NCBI GenBank assembly: GCA_004154925.1
Contig: QJNS01000014.1
Location: 248,001 to 312,000, forward strand
Reading direction: 5' to 3'
DNA: 64,000 nt
Origin: Monosporascus cannonballus
Taxonomy: Eukaryota; Ascomycota; Sordariomycetes; Xylariales
The position numbers and the translations under genes are program-made. Below, in pieces: positions 37,122-49,516 of this stretch (within the stretch, counting starts at the first letter, position 1; every line of letters begins with the position of its first letter). The notes under the pieces are model-generated. The model had not been told where the DNA came from and ran no database searches. It was given only the letters and a program-made list of their open reading frames with translations.

Positions 37122-37542
37122 TGTTATAGGAATAAGGGTTTTTATTTCGAAAAAACTGACCTTTAAGGCCTAACGTAAGCCTGTTACGGGAAAACCCCGG
37201 GGCCAAGGACTTGGCCCTCCAAGTGATCTAGGTAATCTATGTAATCTGGTATTGGATTACATAAATTAAATAAATCCACGACATATTTACTTCAAGGTAT
37301 TAGGATATATAATGAATCGGTCTTTTATATAAATAGCACCTACTTAATTTCGCTACTTGGCTATCAATTTAAGCTTTTAATCCAGAAATAACTATATCGT
37401 TCTCTAATTGAAAGAAAAGTCTCTAAATCTCTTTAACGAATAAACTATCGAATCATTTTTCGCCCTATTGTTACCTGCAAATCAAGACCCCATTTCGGAT
37501 ATTGCTTATATCTCCAGTTGGATGTATGACAGGTTCGTTACA
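37122..37542 (+). repeat. 3' LTR of A2 (421 bp)
   Basis: It starts TGTTATAGG and ends GGTTCGTTACA, followed by TATTT. Both ends are less mutated than the middle. Confidence 0.95.
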
Positions 37543-38810
37543 TATTTGCATAATTTTTCTTATAATACTTTTTATTATATTTGCAATACCTATTAAGCTA
37601 ACCTTTTCGCTTTTCCCATTCCTTATCAAATATTTTATTCTAATGGTCCTTATTAAACCTTTCGCGCTAAGGAACCTAGCATATATTTAGGCTAAATTAT
37701 ATTATTAAATTTGCCTTTATCTTTTTGGTTTTTTTTTGGACTATCTTTTAAATACTCGTTTTAAATTATTGTACCGGGGTTTTTTTAAATATTTTATAAT
37801 ATAAAACTTTATGTCCCATTTTGTTATAATTATGGCATTTAATTTGGTTCCAATCCTTTTTATAAATAGCTCCTAGTTTTATAAATTCTAGTTTTATGTT
37901 ATAAGAAATATTATTATATCGAAAAATGTTGGTATTAGCCATATATCGGGATTTATTATTAATTTTTCCTTTAATATTTTTAATACGCCAAAAATATTGC
38001 CGATCGTTAATCTTAATAACCATAATAATGTAATCCGATAAGTAATTAGGCCGTTTAAATTTCAAAAGCTTTTTTTATATTTTTTGAGGTTGTTAAAAAA
38101 CTTAGCAATTAATTTTTTTATTTCCAGTTTAATTTAGTTATTAGCTGAATTAACGTATTGCCGCAACTAGATATTGATTTTTGTATTGTAATTATTAGTT
38201 TTATATTTCGGTTTTTATTTTTTCGTTTATTATTCCGAAAGTTTTCTTTAATGCTTGTTTAAATTACTTTTAATTATTATAAATTCTTATCACTTTTGGG
38301 TTTCGTTTTTCGATTAATAAAATAACATATTTTTTCATAACGAGCTTAAATTAATTAACAGCATTTCCGGTAAATCGTCCGATTCCGAATTTAATTCTTA
38401 CAATAAATATAATAAATTAAATAGGAAATATCCGAAATATATTCGGTATTAAATTAAGAATAATTGTAATTTAATTAAGGTTCCGTTAAAATGTTTTGGT
38501 TTAGTAAGCTTAAGGATTTTTCCTAGTTCTTTAATAAAATTCAGCTAAATAATGTGGCTTATTCGAAACGGCTTTTTAATTTCGAGAACTTCTTTTTTTA
38601 AGTTTTTTATGGGCGGCTTAAAAAAGCGTCGTAAAATCATTGTTATCTTTTTCAAGCTAAAAAATGCGTTCGTTTATAGTATTTAATCGTTAAAGAATTC
38701 TTTTGCGAAAAAAACGAAGTTGTTTTTTCTTTCGGATTTTATTCTAATATCCGGATAGGTAAGAACTTGGTAAATAAGGTTTTCTGGCTGCTTGCTAATA
38801 AACACAACGT
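37543..38810 (-). pseudogene. gag: gag remnant of G
   Basis: An open minus-strand stretch (38065 to 37766) reads MKFKRPNYLSDYIIMVIKIN and ends in a zinc knuckle, CHNYNKMGHKVLYY, with C-x2-C-x4-H-x4-C spacing in which two Cys are Tyr. The N-terminal capsid part toward 38810 is RIPed. A2 inserted just downstream of the knuckle. Confidence 0.82.
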
Positions 38811-38862
38811 TAATCAATATTATTAAAAATTTATTGATATTATTAATTGAAAAGTCCCAATA

Positions 38863-39233
38863 TATAATGAATTTAGTGTTTAATTGATTATTAAATCTTA
38901 ATCGTACGAATTTATGTTAATAGGAATATTGTAAGAATTTAAATAATAAATATAATAATTATATTACGTTTCGTAATTCCAAAAATATTTTCACTAATAA
39001 TATTATATTACAAGTTAAACTTATTTAAATTATGGAAATAATCAACGTATATATCTTTTTTTAACTTAATCACTTATAATTACGCAGTTGATAATAATTA
39101 TAATTACTTAAGATTATTTTTAATTACTGATAATTACCGGCTGGGTAGTGATTACCGTTACGTAATTCCGGGAATGGCTCGTATAATCCTTATCTGACCG
39201 TTTTTAAAGGCCCAAGTTTGTTGGAGTGCAACA
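38863..39233 (-). repeat. 5' LTR of G (371 bp)
   Basis: It starts TATAATGAAT and ends GGAGTGCAACA. The outer 130 bases (39100-39233) keep many C and G, while the inner part is RIPed. Confidence 0.88.
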
Positions 39234-39429
39234 AAAATATATACACAAAATATATATTTTAAAAATAATGAAATTTATATGTAAAAATTTCAAATTCAAA
39301 ATTGAATTAGTAAATAAAACGTTATTTATTATATGTAATAAAAAAAGAGTAAGAAATTAATAGATAAAATGTGCTTAGATTTGCCAAGCGCTATAGAATT
39401 TTCCCATACAAATTTGAAAGCAACGCTAA
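39234..39429. other. AT-rich unique DNA, no gene
   Basis: It is AT-rich but retains CpA, so it is not obviously RIPed. It was contiguous with 25018 before G inserted. No frame or RNA is visible. Confidence 0.55.
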
Positions 39430-39434
39430 GAACA

Positions 39435-39640
39435 TGTGAGAATACAGCCTCTATGAGGATGAGGCTGGTAGCCGACCAGCCACCGATCAGCCACCGACCC
39501 ACTTACTAGTATAAATCCACCATCTGGCAGCTAGTGGGAAACGCCAGATAGAAGTAACCTAATACATTTGCTTTTTGGAATCTGCTCTACGACTGGTCGG
39601 AGATCACCTCACCCAGTTCACAGCTATCCATTATCTTACA
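39435..39640 (+). repeat. Solo LTR of family H (206 bp)
   Basis: It starts TGTGAGAATACAGCC, ends TTATCTTACA and has the exact flanking duplication GAACA (39430-39434 and 39641-39645). It is the reverse complement of the LTRs of H1 and H2 with the same length. No internal sequence is present, so it is a recombination remnant. It is essentially free of RIP changes. Confidence 0.96.
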
Positions 39641-39645
39641 GAACA

Positions 39646-40003
39646 AAAAAACTAATTAAAAAATTAATAGCAAATTACAAAAATTTAATTATTAAAAACG
39701 GGGTATAGAATTAAAAGTTTAAATACTTAAATCTATTATATTTAAATTATATTTTAAAAATGTGTATTATTTATAAAATTATTATAGGCTTTAAATATTA
39801 AGTACTTTTTAACAAATTTCTTAATATTTTCTATTAAAAAATGTTAAATCAATGTCTTTTTAAATTTATTAATACGATTTGTCGTAAAAACGTTTATTTA
39901 ACATTATACAAATTTTGCTATGTATAACTTATATCAAATGCATTATTGTATAACCTTTCTTTTTCAATTATCTATTTTTGTTAATTAATTATAAATATAC
40001 GAT
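39646..40003. other. AT-rich unique DNA, no gene
   Basis: It has low GC with runs of A and T. No frame over 60 codons, RNA gene or repeat is recognised. Confidence 0.55.
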
Positions 40004-40008
40004 TTTGC

Positions 40009-40403
40009 TGTCACAACCTAAGCCAGCTGGGCCTGCTAGAACGGTCCAGCCAAGATCACAACGTTACGTTAGTTCAGAGTTAAGTAATTAAGCGCTTAGC
40101 GGGTCTTAATTGAGCACGACTGAGCACGACTGAATAGCATTAAATAACCTCTTAACAAAACTTTATTAAGCAGATATAAATAATAATAAAAGGATTAAAT
40201 ATATATGTTTATTATTTCCATTATTTAAACAATACCAGTTGGTAATATTTATTAATATTAATCGTTTGTAATACGGTTTTGCGCCCTTAACATTAAAAAA
40301 CGTAATTAAATTATTTTATTATTATAAAGTTCTACGATATTCCTATGAATATAAACCCGTATAATTAAGGTTTAATAATTGATTAAACCGCCTAGCCGTT
40401 ATA
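40009..40403 (+). repeat. 5' LTR of F (395 bp)
   Basis: It starts TGTCACAACCTAAGCCAGC and ends GCCGTTATA. The first 110 bases are unmutated and the rest is RIPed. A tandem GAGCACGACT repeat occurs at about 40114-40133. Confidence 0.94.
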
Positions 40404-40463
40404 CGTTACAAGCTTTTGTTTAATAATACCGTTAAATTTTGAGCAATATTTAATATTATCAAA

Positions 40464-42116
40464 ATGTCGACCAGCACTTAAAAAACATTTATTTAGCAGT
40501 TTTAGGCTCGAATTCGGGAACTGGAAAAAAGAATCCGGTAATTTAAGGTTACGCCATTTACTTAAACTTTTCTCATTCGTATAAAGCCTAAAAAGCCGGA
40601 ACTTTATAATATGAAAAGTAATTTTTAAACCTTTTTAATTTAGGCGCAAATTTATTTTCGCTTTTTAAACCTTATTAACTTAACGAATAAAGTTTTAGCA
40701 ATAGGAATATGTTTAACGGGAAATAATATTAATTAATTTAAACCGATTATAAGAAATTTACTGGAAATAAAAAAATTGAATAAAAATATTTTATTTATAA
40801 GATTTCTTTATTTTATATTACTTTCGAAAATAAAATACGTAATAATTTCGGTAATCCGGATACAAAATAATTTACGGCTTAATAATATTTATAATTTTGA
40901 TATAAAGGATTTGCGTATAAAGATGCCGTAATCTATAAAAGTTTTGCGGTTAAAGCCGGATAAGGAAATAACGAAACCGATATCCTTATTAATATGTTTT
41001 ATAAAAAGTGAAAGGATAATATAAAAAATAAAATTATTTAAACTAAACAATTAATAACTTTAAACTCGTATATTATCAAGGCAATTAAAATTAATAACCG
41101 ATAATTTAAAAAACAATTAAAAAAGGATAATATGTTTTACGATCGGGATATAATAAGCCTAATTAGAGGAAGAAATAAAACCCGCGTTTTATTTTTTACG
41201 GAATAACGCTGGGACTTATGGAATTTGGCGTTACCAATAAATAAGACTAAAGCTAGATTAAGTGTTTTAATTATGGTAAAATAAGATATAAGGTTTATAA
41301 ATATAAGAAACCTAAAAGGCTACGATAGGATAACAAAATATCTGTACCGGAAAAATAATCCAAAAATAATTAAGGAAACTATAGTAAAGTTATTAACATA
41401 ATCCAAACCAAGTACGTATCAGGCTTATGGCAAAAGGTCCAACAGGGATTATTACGATAAGAAATTCGACGCAAAATGTAAAAAATTAGGAAACTAATTT
41501 AATAAATATTGCGAATATAATAAAAAGCATTATAAAGATAATTTCGCTAATATCAAAACTAGATAGAAAAGGTTCATCTCGGAATCCCTGATCGATATGG
41601 TAAAATATATGCCATATATTGTTAGCGACAAAAATATCCCGATTACGAAAAATAAAAATAATATATTTATAAACGAATTACCCGGATATATTATAAAAAA
41701 TTCGATTTTCTAAACCGTACCGGAAATAACAAAAACAATAAATAATAATATCGATATTTCCAAACCATAATTCCGGAAAATATTTAATAATTAGCCCAAA
41801 TAAAAAGATTTACGGGAAAATAATATTTATAAAAAAAACCTTTTTTTTATTATGGATAATATAATTACCAAATAAAAAAAGAGTTAATTTAGCGTACGGT
41901 AAAAAAGTACTGCCAAAAGATTATTACGGATTTTTATTTTTAATTAATATTTATTATAAATTTTTAAAAAATGTTTTTTTAAAAAGAAATATATTAATTT
42001 ATAAAAGATTTCTAAAACGATAATTTGGATAATGTAAGATAAGATATAGTTATAAGCATAAAAGAAATTCATTTAATAAAAAAAGAATTATAAAAAAATT
42101 AAAAGCAATTACTATA
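40464..42116 (+). pseudogene. gag: gag remnant of F
   Basis: ATG at 40464 begins MSTST. The frame is broken by Gln-type stops but readable: ARIRELEKRIR, then ILINMFYKK and LNSYIIKAIKINNR. The zinc knuckle at 41263-41304 reads CFNYGKIRYKVYKY, with C-x2-C-x4-H-x4-C spacing; only the first Cys is left. H1 interrupts the element downstream, near the gag/protease junction. Confidence 0.85.
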
Positions 42117-42322
42117 TGTAAGATAATGGAAAGCTGCGAGCTGGGTGAGGTGATCTCCGACCAGTTGTAAAGCAGATTTTAAAAAATAAATGTATTAGGT
42201 TACTTCCATTTGGCGTTTTTTACTAGCTGCCAAATGGTGGATTTATATTAATAAGTAAGTCGGTGGTTAATCGGTAACTGGTCGGTTATTAACCTTATTT
42301 TTATAAGGGCTATATTTTTATA
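42117..42322 (-). repeat. 3' LTR of H1 (206 bp)
   Basis: It starts TGTAAGATAATGG, ends TTTTATA, and aligns over its length with the solo LTR in reverse complement. It is moderately RIPed. Confidence 0.94.
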
Positions 42323-42689
42323 ATTATTCCACCTTTTTAAACTATTAATCATTAATAATATTATTATTAATTCAATATAACGTATTTTGTAGATTTGATT
42401 ACGTATACTTGCCGATAATTCACCGTTAAATTATGTTGTAAATAATTACGATAATAATTAATACGTATTATATTATGTAATTTATTATGTTCCGCTTAAT
42501 TTCTTATTATAATTCGTTTTTAACTTTACCTTATTTACTTTTTCTTTCCTTTTACGCCCATATTTTTTTTTACGTATGCGTTCCGTTCGGTTTCCCGTCT
42601 TTTTTTATTTTTATTTCCCTTTTTCCGTTTATTTTATATATTATTTCCGTTTATTATATTTTTTTTCCGTAAGGAGTTTTAAAAAAAAT

Positions 42690-44240
42690 AATACTTTAAT
42701 ACTAAGGAGGATTTGGATTTTCTTAAACGTTATCTCTTTAACGCCGATAATAAAATAAATATTAATTGCATTACAGGCGGCAATAAGCCGTATTATATTT
42801 ATGTAATTTAACGTTATTTCGATTACCGTGCGATTTACATTCAAATTCCTGACGTCCTAAATTACGTTGTAATTAATTATTATTATAAGATTTTTCGTAC
42901 GGTAAATAATTATTCCTAATATTATTAATATCGTTATTTGATTTCCGTTTAAATTTTAATCGTCCTTAAAAATATTACTTAAACGAATTTTTAATTCGGT
43001 ACCGATAAGTAGGAATTAATCGATAAATTTAAAAGAATTCGTATTACGGATATTCAATACGAATATTTTAACGTAATTACGGTCGGTCGTTAACTTAACG
43101 TTTTTCGCAAGGCTAAATTTACCCTTAATACGGTTATTACTAAGAAATATCGTTTTTTTAATATAGCGGCAATTAACTTCTAATTATCCGTTATAATTAC
43201 GAAAATCTAGTTTTAATACCGCTTTATAAATTTGCAAATTCATGTCCTTTTTATAAATATTACGGTTTTTTTCTTATTATTTCGCGATTAATTTCCGGTT
43301 AAGCGTAATTTAAAGGTACTCTTATAAATAAAATAATTTATAAAGGCCGTTATACTGTTATATTTTCTATTTATAAGCGTTTTCCGCCCCTTTTCCGATA
43401 TTTTAACGAAATCTTAATATTTATTAATAATTATAAATAAAAAACGGTTTTGCCCGGCAAGACTATTACTAAACCTAAATATATTAAGCGCTTTAACGAC
43501 GGCGCCTTATTTCCGATTAATAACAAATTATATTCCGGTTATTTAGGCCTTATTTTTCGTAAAAAATAAAATGTTTTTAAGTTTTTTCCGGATTTTACGC
43601 TTAATAAATTTAATAAACGTACCTGCTTTTTGTTATCGTATATTTTCCGATTATTTTCCGATATTCCTATATTAACTTCTTTAATACGCCTATTAAAAAC
43701 TAATTAATATAAGGCTTAATAATTAAACGTAAAACTTTATTTTCGAAATAAAAGATTAATTTTTTTATATCGTTTATAAATTTCCGATCGGTATACGATG
43801 GGGTAATTATTTGCTAAAGGTTTAAAAATAATTATATAATTAAGTAATATTTTATTGTTAATATTTTATTTTTATTTGTAATTATCTTTTATAATTTTTG
43901 TAATTATTAAGTAATTAATATATAATCAGGTTATTATTATTTGACTGTTTTTAAATCGTTTTATTTCCTATATACGTATTTAATTTTCTTTTTATAACGT
44001 TATCATATTTTAAATACGTATTTAAAATATTTTCACGATTTTTACGTATTATATTCGGCGGGTTAATTTTCTTATTTAATTAGATATTTGTATTACCCCC
44101 GGTTATTTTGGTAACGGACGATATTTTTTATTATTTATTTTTCTTATATTTTTATTAGGTTTAATAATACTATTTAAACGTTATCCGGTTTCCGGTTATA
44201 TTACGGTTTTAATAAAAATTTTAGAAATATATTATATATC
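42690..44240 (+). pseudogene. Long antisense reading frame of H1, unknown product
   Basis: Between H pol and its 3' LTR, the plus strand holds a frame that stays readable if Gln-type stops are ignored: DLDFLKRYLFNAD, NKPYYIYVI, stop, RYFDYRAIYIQIPDVLNYVV, INYYYKIFRTVNNYS. The same reading occurs in H2 from about 57480. The region is about 1.5 kb, much longer than needed for a pol tail. No zinc cluster is seen. I do not recognise the protein. It could also be an unusual sense-strand pol tail, but the sense strand is not readable here. Confidence 0.42.
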
Positions 44241-47200
44241 CGCTAATATATTAAAAATATTTTATATATCCCTTAATATATAATAAAAAGAATTACTTTA
44301 TACACTTAGAAGCTTATTTATTTTTTAATTACAACCTTGATATAAGTAAATATGAACTTTTTATTTTTAAATTTGAAGTTTTTAATCAATAAATTTATTT
44401 ATTCCCTTAATTAAAACTCCATAAGTATATAATATTAATTATAATATTTTTTAAGCTGCCGTTATTTTTTCTTAATATTTGTATATTATTAAACAAATCG
44501 CCCTTATGTATTCGAAATACATTTTAATTTTTTATATTTATCCCTTAAACTTTTATAACAGGTATTTTACTATTTTTAAATAATACCTATATAAAATTTC
44601 GAACTGAAAACGGCCGGTAAACGTATTTCGTATATTGTTATATACGATTTCCGGATTTCGTAATAACCTTATCTAATTATTTTAATTCTTATTAACGTAA
44701 TTACGGAAATAATATTTTAAAGCGTAATAAATACATTTCGTTTATGTATTTGTTTACGGATAATAAGCGGTCGATATTTGCCGTTTTATTTTTCATTTTT
44801 TACAAAATTCCACCTAAAATTAATTTGTTAATAACTTATTTTTATTGTTAATAAATTCGGTTAAAGTACCGAATTTATACTTAATTTCGTGGTAAAATAA
44901 TTAGGTTAATTCGGTTACGGTTAAAGTTTTAATCGTAAAAAGAAATAACTTTAATTTCGTAAAACGGTTAACGATTACCAGGATTACGTCATATTTTAGC
45001 CCGTTTAAATTTAGGCTTTTAGGAAATCCTATAATAAAATCTAACAAAAAGTTTTTAAAAATATTATTTAAATAATGGCAAAAGTTATAATTATTTATAT
45101 GGTTTATAACGCAATTTTATTATACTCTAATAATTCAAATATTACTTAATATATTTTCGGACGTTATTCGTTATATTTTCCTAATAATGACTTTTATTTA
45201 TTAATTTTAATATACGAATATATCTTATGTATTTTATGTTTAAGTTTTTATGGTATTAATTAATTAATTATTTCCGTAAAACGCCATATAAAGAAATTAC
45301 GAATTTATTCCGATAAAATAAAATTTTATTTAAATTTAGGGAATATTTTTCTTTTATTCTTATTTAGTATTTAATTATCCCTATTAATTATATAATATTT
45401 AAATCTTTAATTTGTAATTTCCGAACTTAATTGTAAAATTATTAGGAAATTTTTAATTAAAATGCTATTTTGTTTTTAGTTAATTCTTTCGCCAAAAAAC
45501 ATAAAACGTATTAATTATAAATAATAACTTTAATATTAATTTTGTTTTTCTTAGATTTTTCGAAATTTAATCGTAATACTGTTGTAATTTATAGTTATTA
45601 TTATTTAATTATTAATTATAGTATTACTGGGATTCGTATTAATATTATTATTCTTAAAGAATAAGTTTAGCAAATATATAATTTCTTATTTTTTTCTTTT
45701 TAAGAATTTTCTACGATCGTATAACGAAAGCTTTCCGCTTTGTTTACGCGGATAATAATTATATAAATTTCCGTTACCTAAAATATATCTAAGAATTTTA
45801 TAACGAACAAATTTTACGTTATTTTTATAAAACCTTTTACCTTTTTATAATGCTTTAAATCGCATTATATATTTATAACCGTTTTTCGTACGTTTTCCGG
45901 TATATTATTTATAAATCCGAATTTCTTACACAGCATAAAGATTACGTTTTAATATGTAGTTTCTCTTAATATATAATCCGGGCATTTAAATAACTTATTT
46001 TCCGGATTAACGGTATCCGGTCGGTATTAAATCTTAAAATTAAATTACGTAAGGTAATAAATTTATCGGGCTAATTTTTCCTTAAGGTTACGCGTTAGCG
46101 CCTTTATTATATCTTTTAATACTATATAATCGATAAATATTAAAAACAAATTTTCCGTACTTTTAAGGTATTATTATTAATATTTTAAGTTTTTTATAAT
46201 CCTTAATAATTTTTATTACCTCATAATTTACCGTTTTTCGGTTAGACTTAATATTTGCAATTAATATGTGATGAAACGTTAATGCTTTCCGTATTTTTAT
46301 AAAAATATTTTTAATATAATTTTTACCGAAATATCTATTTTAATCCTGGTATTTTTGGCATTATTTTAATATCGGAAAATGGTTGCCGATTAAAAAATAT
46401 TTTTTAAATTTCGAAATACCTTTTTAATTTTTTCTGGTTACCTAAATTTTATTATTTTACCTTTATTTTACGCCCTTTTTAAATGCTTAATAATAGGTTC
46501 GGTAATACGCAAATAATAAGCCATAAATTTTCGATAAAAATTCGCAAAATTTAAAAGTATTTAAATATTATAAATTAATTTTGGCTTTGGCTACGATTCA
46601 ATAATCTCGATCCGGTAGCGATCCATTTCCAAACCGTTAATATTAATTATAAATTTTAAAAACTTTATTTCTTTTTAAAAGAATTTGCATTTAAACGTTA
46701 AGGTAAATAATTAATATTATAATAATAATTTGTAAGTTAATTAAAAATATTTTATATATTTATTATCCGAATAAATAGTTTTATTACTTAAATATATTAT
46801 ATATATATAGTTAATTGATTCAGTTAATATTTTATGCATATAAGTTTGAAATGTGATTAACGCGTTAATAAAATTAAATAATATAATCGTATATTCGAAT
46901 TATCTGTACCGCGTTCGAAAAATAATGTTTTATTAATTTCTTTTTTTAATTCTAATACGATAATAAATAATTTTAAAATGAATTTTCGAAAATACCTCCA
47001 TTAATTTTAAATATTTTATTATTTTTAAAATTAAAGGTAAAAAATATTAGTTATTTATTATTACTTAATTTAGCCTTTTATAATTAACATATAATTAGAA
47101 ATTATTATTTTGATAAGCAGAAATAATATTGACACTTTTACGTCCGTTTTCGAATCCCGTATCCGGTTTATTTTTGGATTTTTTCGGATGTATTTTTCGA

Positions 47201-47900
47201 ATATTTTCCTTTAAGCTTTTCAAATAAGGTAAATTAAACCGAATAAAAGCGTTTTCCTTAAAATCAAATTTATTGCACATTTTGCCCTTAATAATTAAAA
47301 TATGTTTTTCGTTATTTTTTCAAAAATATATTTACCGGAAGTTTTTTAGATATATAAAAAAATTAATTATTCTTTATTTTTGTTATTTCTCGAATTCCGA
47401 GATATTTAACTTTTGGGTTAAACTTATTATATTAACGGTATAAATTTATTTATTAAAAATGTTAAGTTTATAATTATTAATTTTTAACCTTTTATAATAA
47501 TCCGTATAATTATTAATATATAATTATATTTATTAATATCTTTAATTTATTTATTCCGGATTTAAATAATACAAATTCGGGCGTTTTCTTAATCATAATA
47601 TATTGCAAAATCAATTTGCTTAAAGTTTTGTTCGTTTCCGTTATTATTTATTATGTTAATATAAATTTCGTAAACCACATAATATTTGATATACGTGCCG
47701 TTAACGTCGATAAAACCTGGAATATTTACGGAAATTAATTAGAAATTAAGTTTTTTGGTTAATATTTTGCATGTTATATTTATTTATGTTTCGCTATTTA
47801 TATTTATTTATACTGCTATATCCCCCGTATTCTTTTTAATATATATCCTTTTTTTAAAAAACGGCTTTATTCCGACCGTTTTATAATTATTAGACGAAAT
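44240..47900 (-). pseudogene. pol: pol remnant of H1
   Basis: Minus strand. The RT fingers and palm at about 46760-46940 read FEYTIILFNFINALITFQTY then MHKILTESINYIYIIYL, the canonical FEYTVMPFGLTNAP-type region. Upstream, an open patch at 47280-47095 contains HPKKSKNKPDTGFENG. Integrase core sequence aligned with H2's open frame lies at about 44830-45080. The catalytic YLDD box is lost. The protease region is at about 47400-47700. Confidence 0.8.
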
Positions 47901-49250
47901 AAATTAGACGTATATGCTTATTCCGGCTTGTTTTTTTAGGTTTATATCTAAATACTGGTTTAATTTATCGTTATATATTATAACGTTTTATACGGCCTTT
48001 GCAGATTTATTTTTATTTAACCGGGATAACAAGGTTTTCGTATTCTTTTTGGATTTGCAATTTACATTTTTATAACTTGATTTCTTAAAATTATAAAATT
48101 TAAATAGGTTTTTATAAAATTTAAAGGTATTACGTTATACGGATTTATTTCGATTAAAATTAAATCGATAATTATTTATGTCCTAAATATAAAAATATCA
48201 GCGGTTTTTATTACTTTTATACGGTACCTTTAATTTGTTTTAAGAATTTGTTTTCCGAAAATATTAAAGTAAAATTGTTTATATTTATTAATATTTTTAA
48301 CGAAAAATAGTCGGTTTTTTTCGCCTTTTTTTAGGCGTTTTGGTAACGTTTTACTTTATTTATTACCTTATTAATTCGTTTGAATTTAACGTTTTCTCGT
48401 AATAAAATATTTCGTAAACTTAATATTAATTTATAAGAATAATTAGAAATAAAATATTTATTATTTTATTTGCTTTCCGGGTTAAAAATATTTATAAATA
48501 TGTTTTATAAATTAAAAGCCGTTATTTAACGTAAAAGTCCAATAACAATTAATGGAATTATTATCGTAATTCCATAAATTAATTTTTATATTCCTTCTCG
48601 AAAAACTTAAGATTTACGTAATTCTTTTAATAAAACTCCATATTTCTTCTATTTTTAATTTTGTTCGTAATTAAAATAATTGAGCGTAATATAATATAAT
48701 TATTAAATGTTCGTAATAAGAACGTTTATATAACATATGGCCTATTAAATGTTAATAAAGATATTTCGCCTAATCTTTTCGGCATAAATTTCCGTAATAA
48801 CCTTTTTTCAATGCTTTTTTAATTAACGCGCGTTCGGAAAGTTTCGGGCAATTATAACGCGGTATTTATTTATCGCCTTTAAGCTTTTACGATAATATCG
48901 TAATTAATTTATAAAACTTTGCTTTTTTAACTTATATTATGATTTATTATTCCGTTAATTATCGGAATAATTCATAAAATTTGATAATTATTAAAAGGTT
49001 TAACCTTTTTTTATTTTGAATTCCGAAATATATTCGTTATGTTACGTTCGTTTTTTAACCGTTTAATTAACGGTTATCGAAACGCATCTTTATTATATAT
49101 ACAAGGGGATTTAAAATCCCGGGGACCATAATTCTTTATCCGTTAAGGTTTCGTTATAGATTTTTTTATTTATTTCCGTACCGTAATCGATTGTTCGTCG
49201 GTTAGGTTCCGATCGGCAGTTTTTTCGATTGATAACTTAGGTTCGTTTTG
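47900..49250 (-). pseudogene. gag: gag remnant of H1
   Basis: The zinc knuckle lies at 48057-48098 in the reading FYNFKKSSYKNVNC. The C-x2-C-x4-H-x4-C spacing is kept, although only the last Cys remains. H2 has the better version. The rest toward the 5' LTR at 49311 is gag by position and by similarity to H2. A locally GC-richer leader (49100-49300) adjoins the LTR. Confidence 0.65.
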
Positions 49251-49310
49251 TAGTCGGCGAGCTTTGCCTTTAATAATTATTACGTTACCCTTTATAGCAG
49301 ATAAAAAAAT

Positions 49311-49516
49311 TGTAAAATAATAGATAATTACGAATTAGGTAAGGTGATTTCCGATTAATCGTAAAGTAGATTCCAAAAAATAAACATATTAGGTTATTTT
49401 TATCTGGCGTTTCTTATTAATGGCCAGATAATAGATTTATATTAGTAAGTAGGTGGGTAGCTGATCGGTAACCGGTCGGTTACCAGCCTTTTCCTTATAG
49501 TGGCTTTATTCTCACA
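49311..49516 (-). repeat. 5' LTR of H1 (206 bp)
   Basis: It starts TGTAAAATAATAG and ends TTCTCACA, the unmutated end seen in the solo LTR. It is followed by ATATA and the resumed sequence of F. Confidence 0.94.

Larger units (their letters stand above)
30225..37542 (+). mobile_element. Ty3/Gypsy chromovirus A2, complete, nested in G
   Basis: The LTRs are 30225-30644 and 37122-37542. The exact duplication TATTT is at 30220-30224 and 37543-37547. Rejoining 30224 to 37548 restores a sequence that aligns with B at about 11740-11830. Total length is 7318 bp. Gag, full pol with chromodomain, antisense accessory frame and a purine tract (37107-37121) are in place. It is RIP-damaged throughout, more than A1 at several motifs. 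Confidence 0.97.
25019..39233 (-). mobile_element. Ty3/Gypsy chromovirus G (family of B/E/F), interrupted by A2
   Basis: The LTRs are 25019-25372 and 38863-39233. Internal sequence runs minus strand from gag (right) to chromodomain (left) and is split at 30224/37543 by A2. Without A2 it is about 6.9 kb, matching B and F. The flanks are AATAT (25014-25018) and AAAAT (39234-39238), an imperfect duplication, so either one base changed or an end is off by a base or two. Gag, RT and the antisense accessory frame are recognisable. Confidence 0.9.
42117..49516 (-). mobile_element. Ty3/Gypsy element H1, complete, nested in F
   Basis: The LTRs are 206 bp each (42117-42322 and 49311-49516). The flanks are CTATA and ATATA, and the matching uninterrupted sequence in F2 (about 56240) reads AATATAACTTATAGG, which supports a 5-bp duplication with one base changed. 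It is minus strand: gag right, pol in the middle, with a long antisense frame at the left. Total length is 7400 bp. No chromodomain was found. Solo LTR 39435-39640 and H2 belong to the same family. Confidence 0.94.

Noticed and set aside
42487..42758. Hydrophobic plus-strand ORFs in H1
   Set aside because: T-rich stretches produce Phe/Tyr-rich translations in two overlapping frames; only the frame shared with H2 further right is kept.
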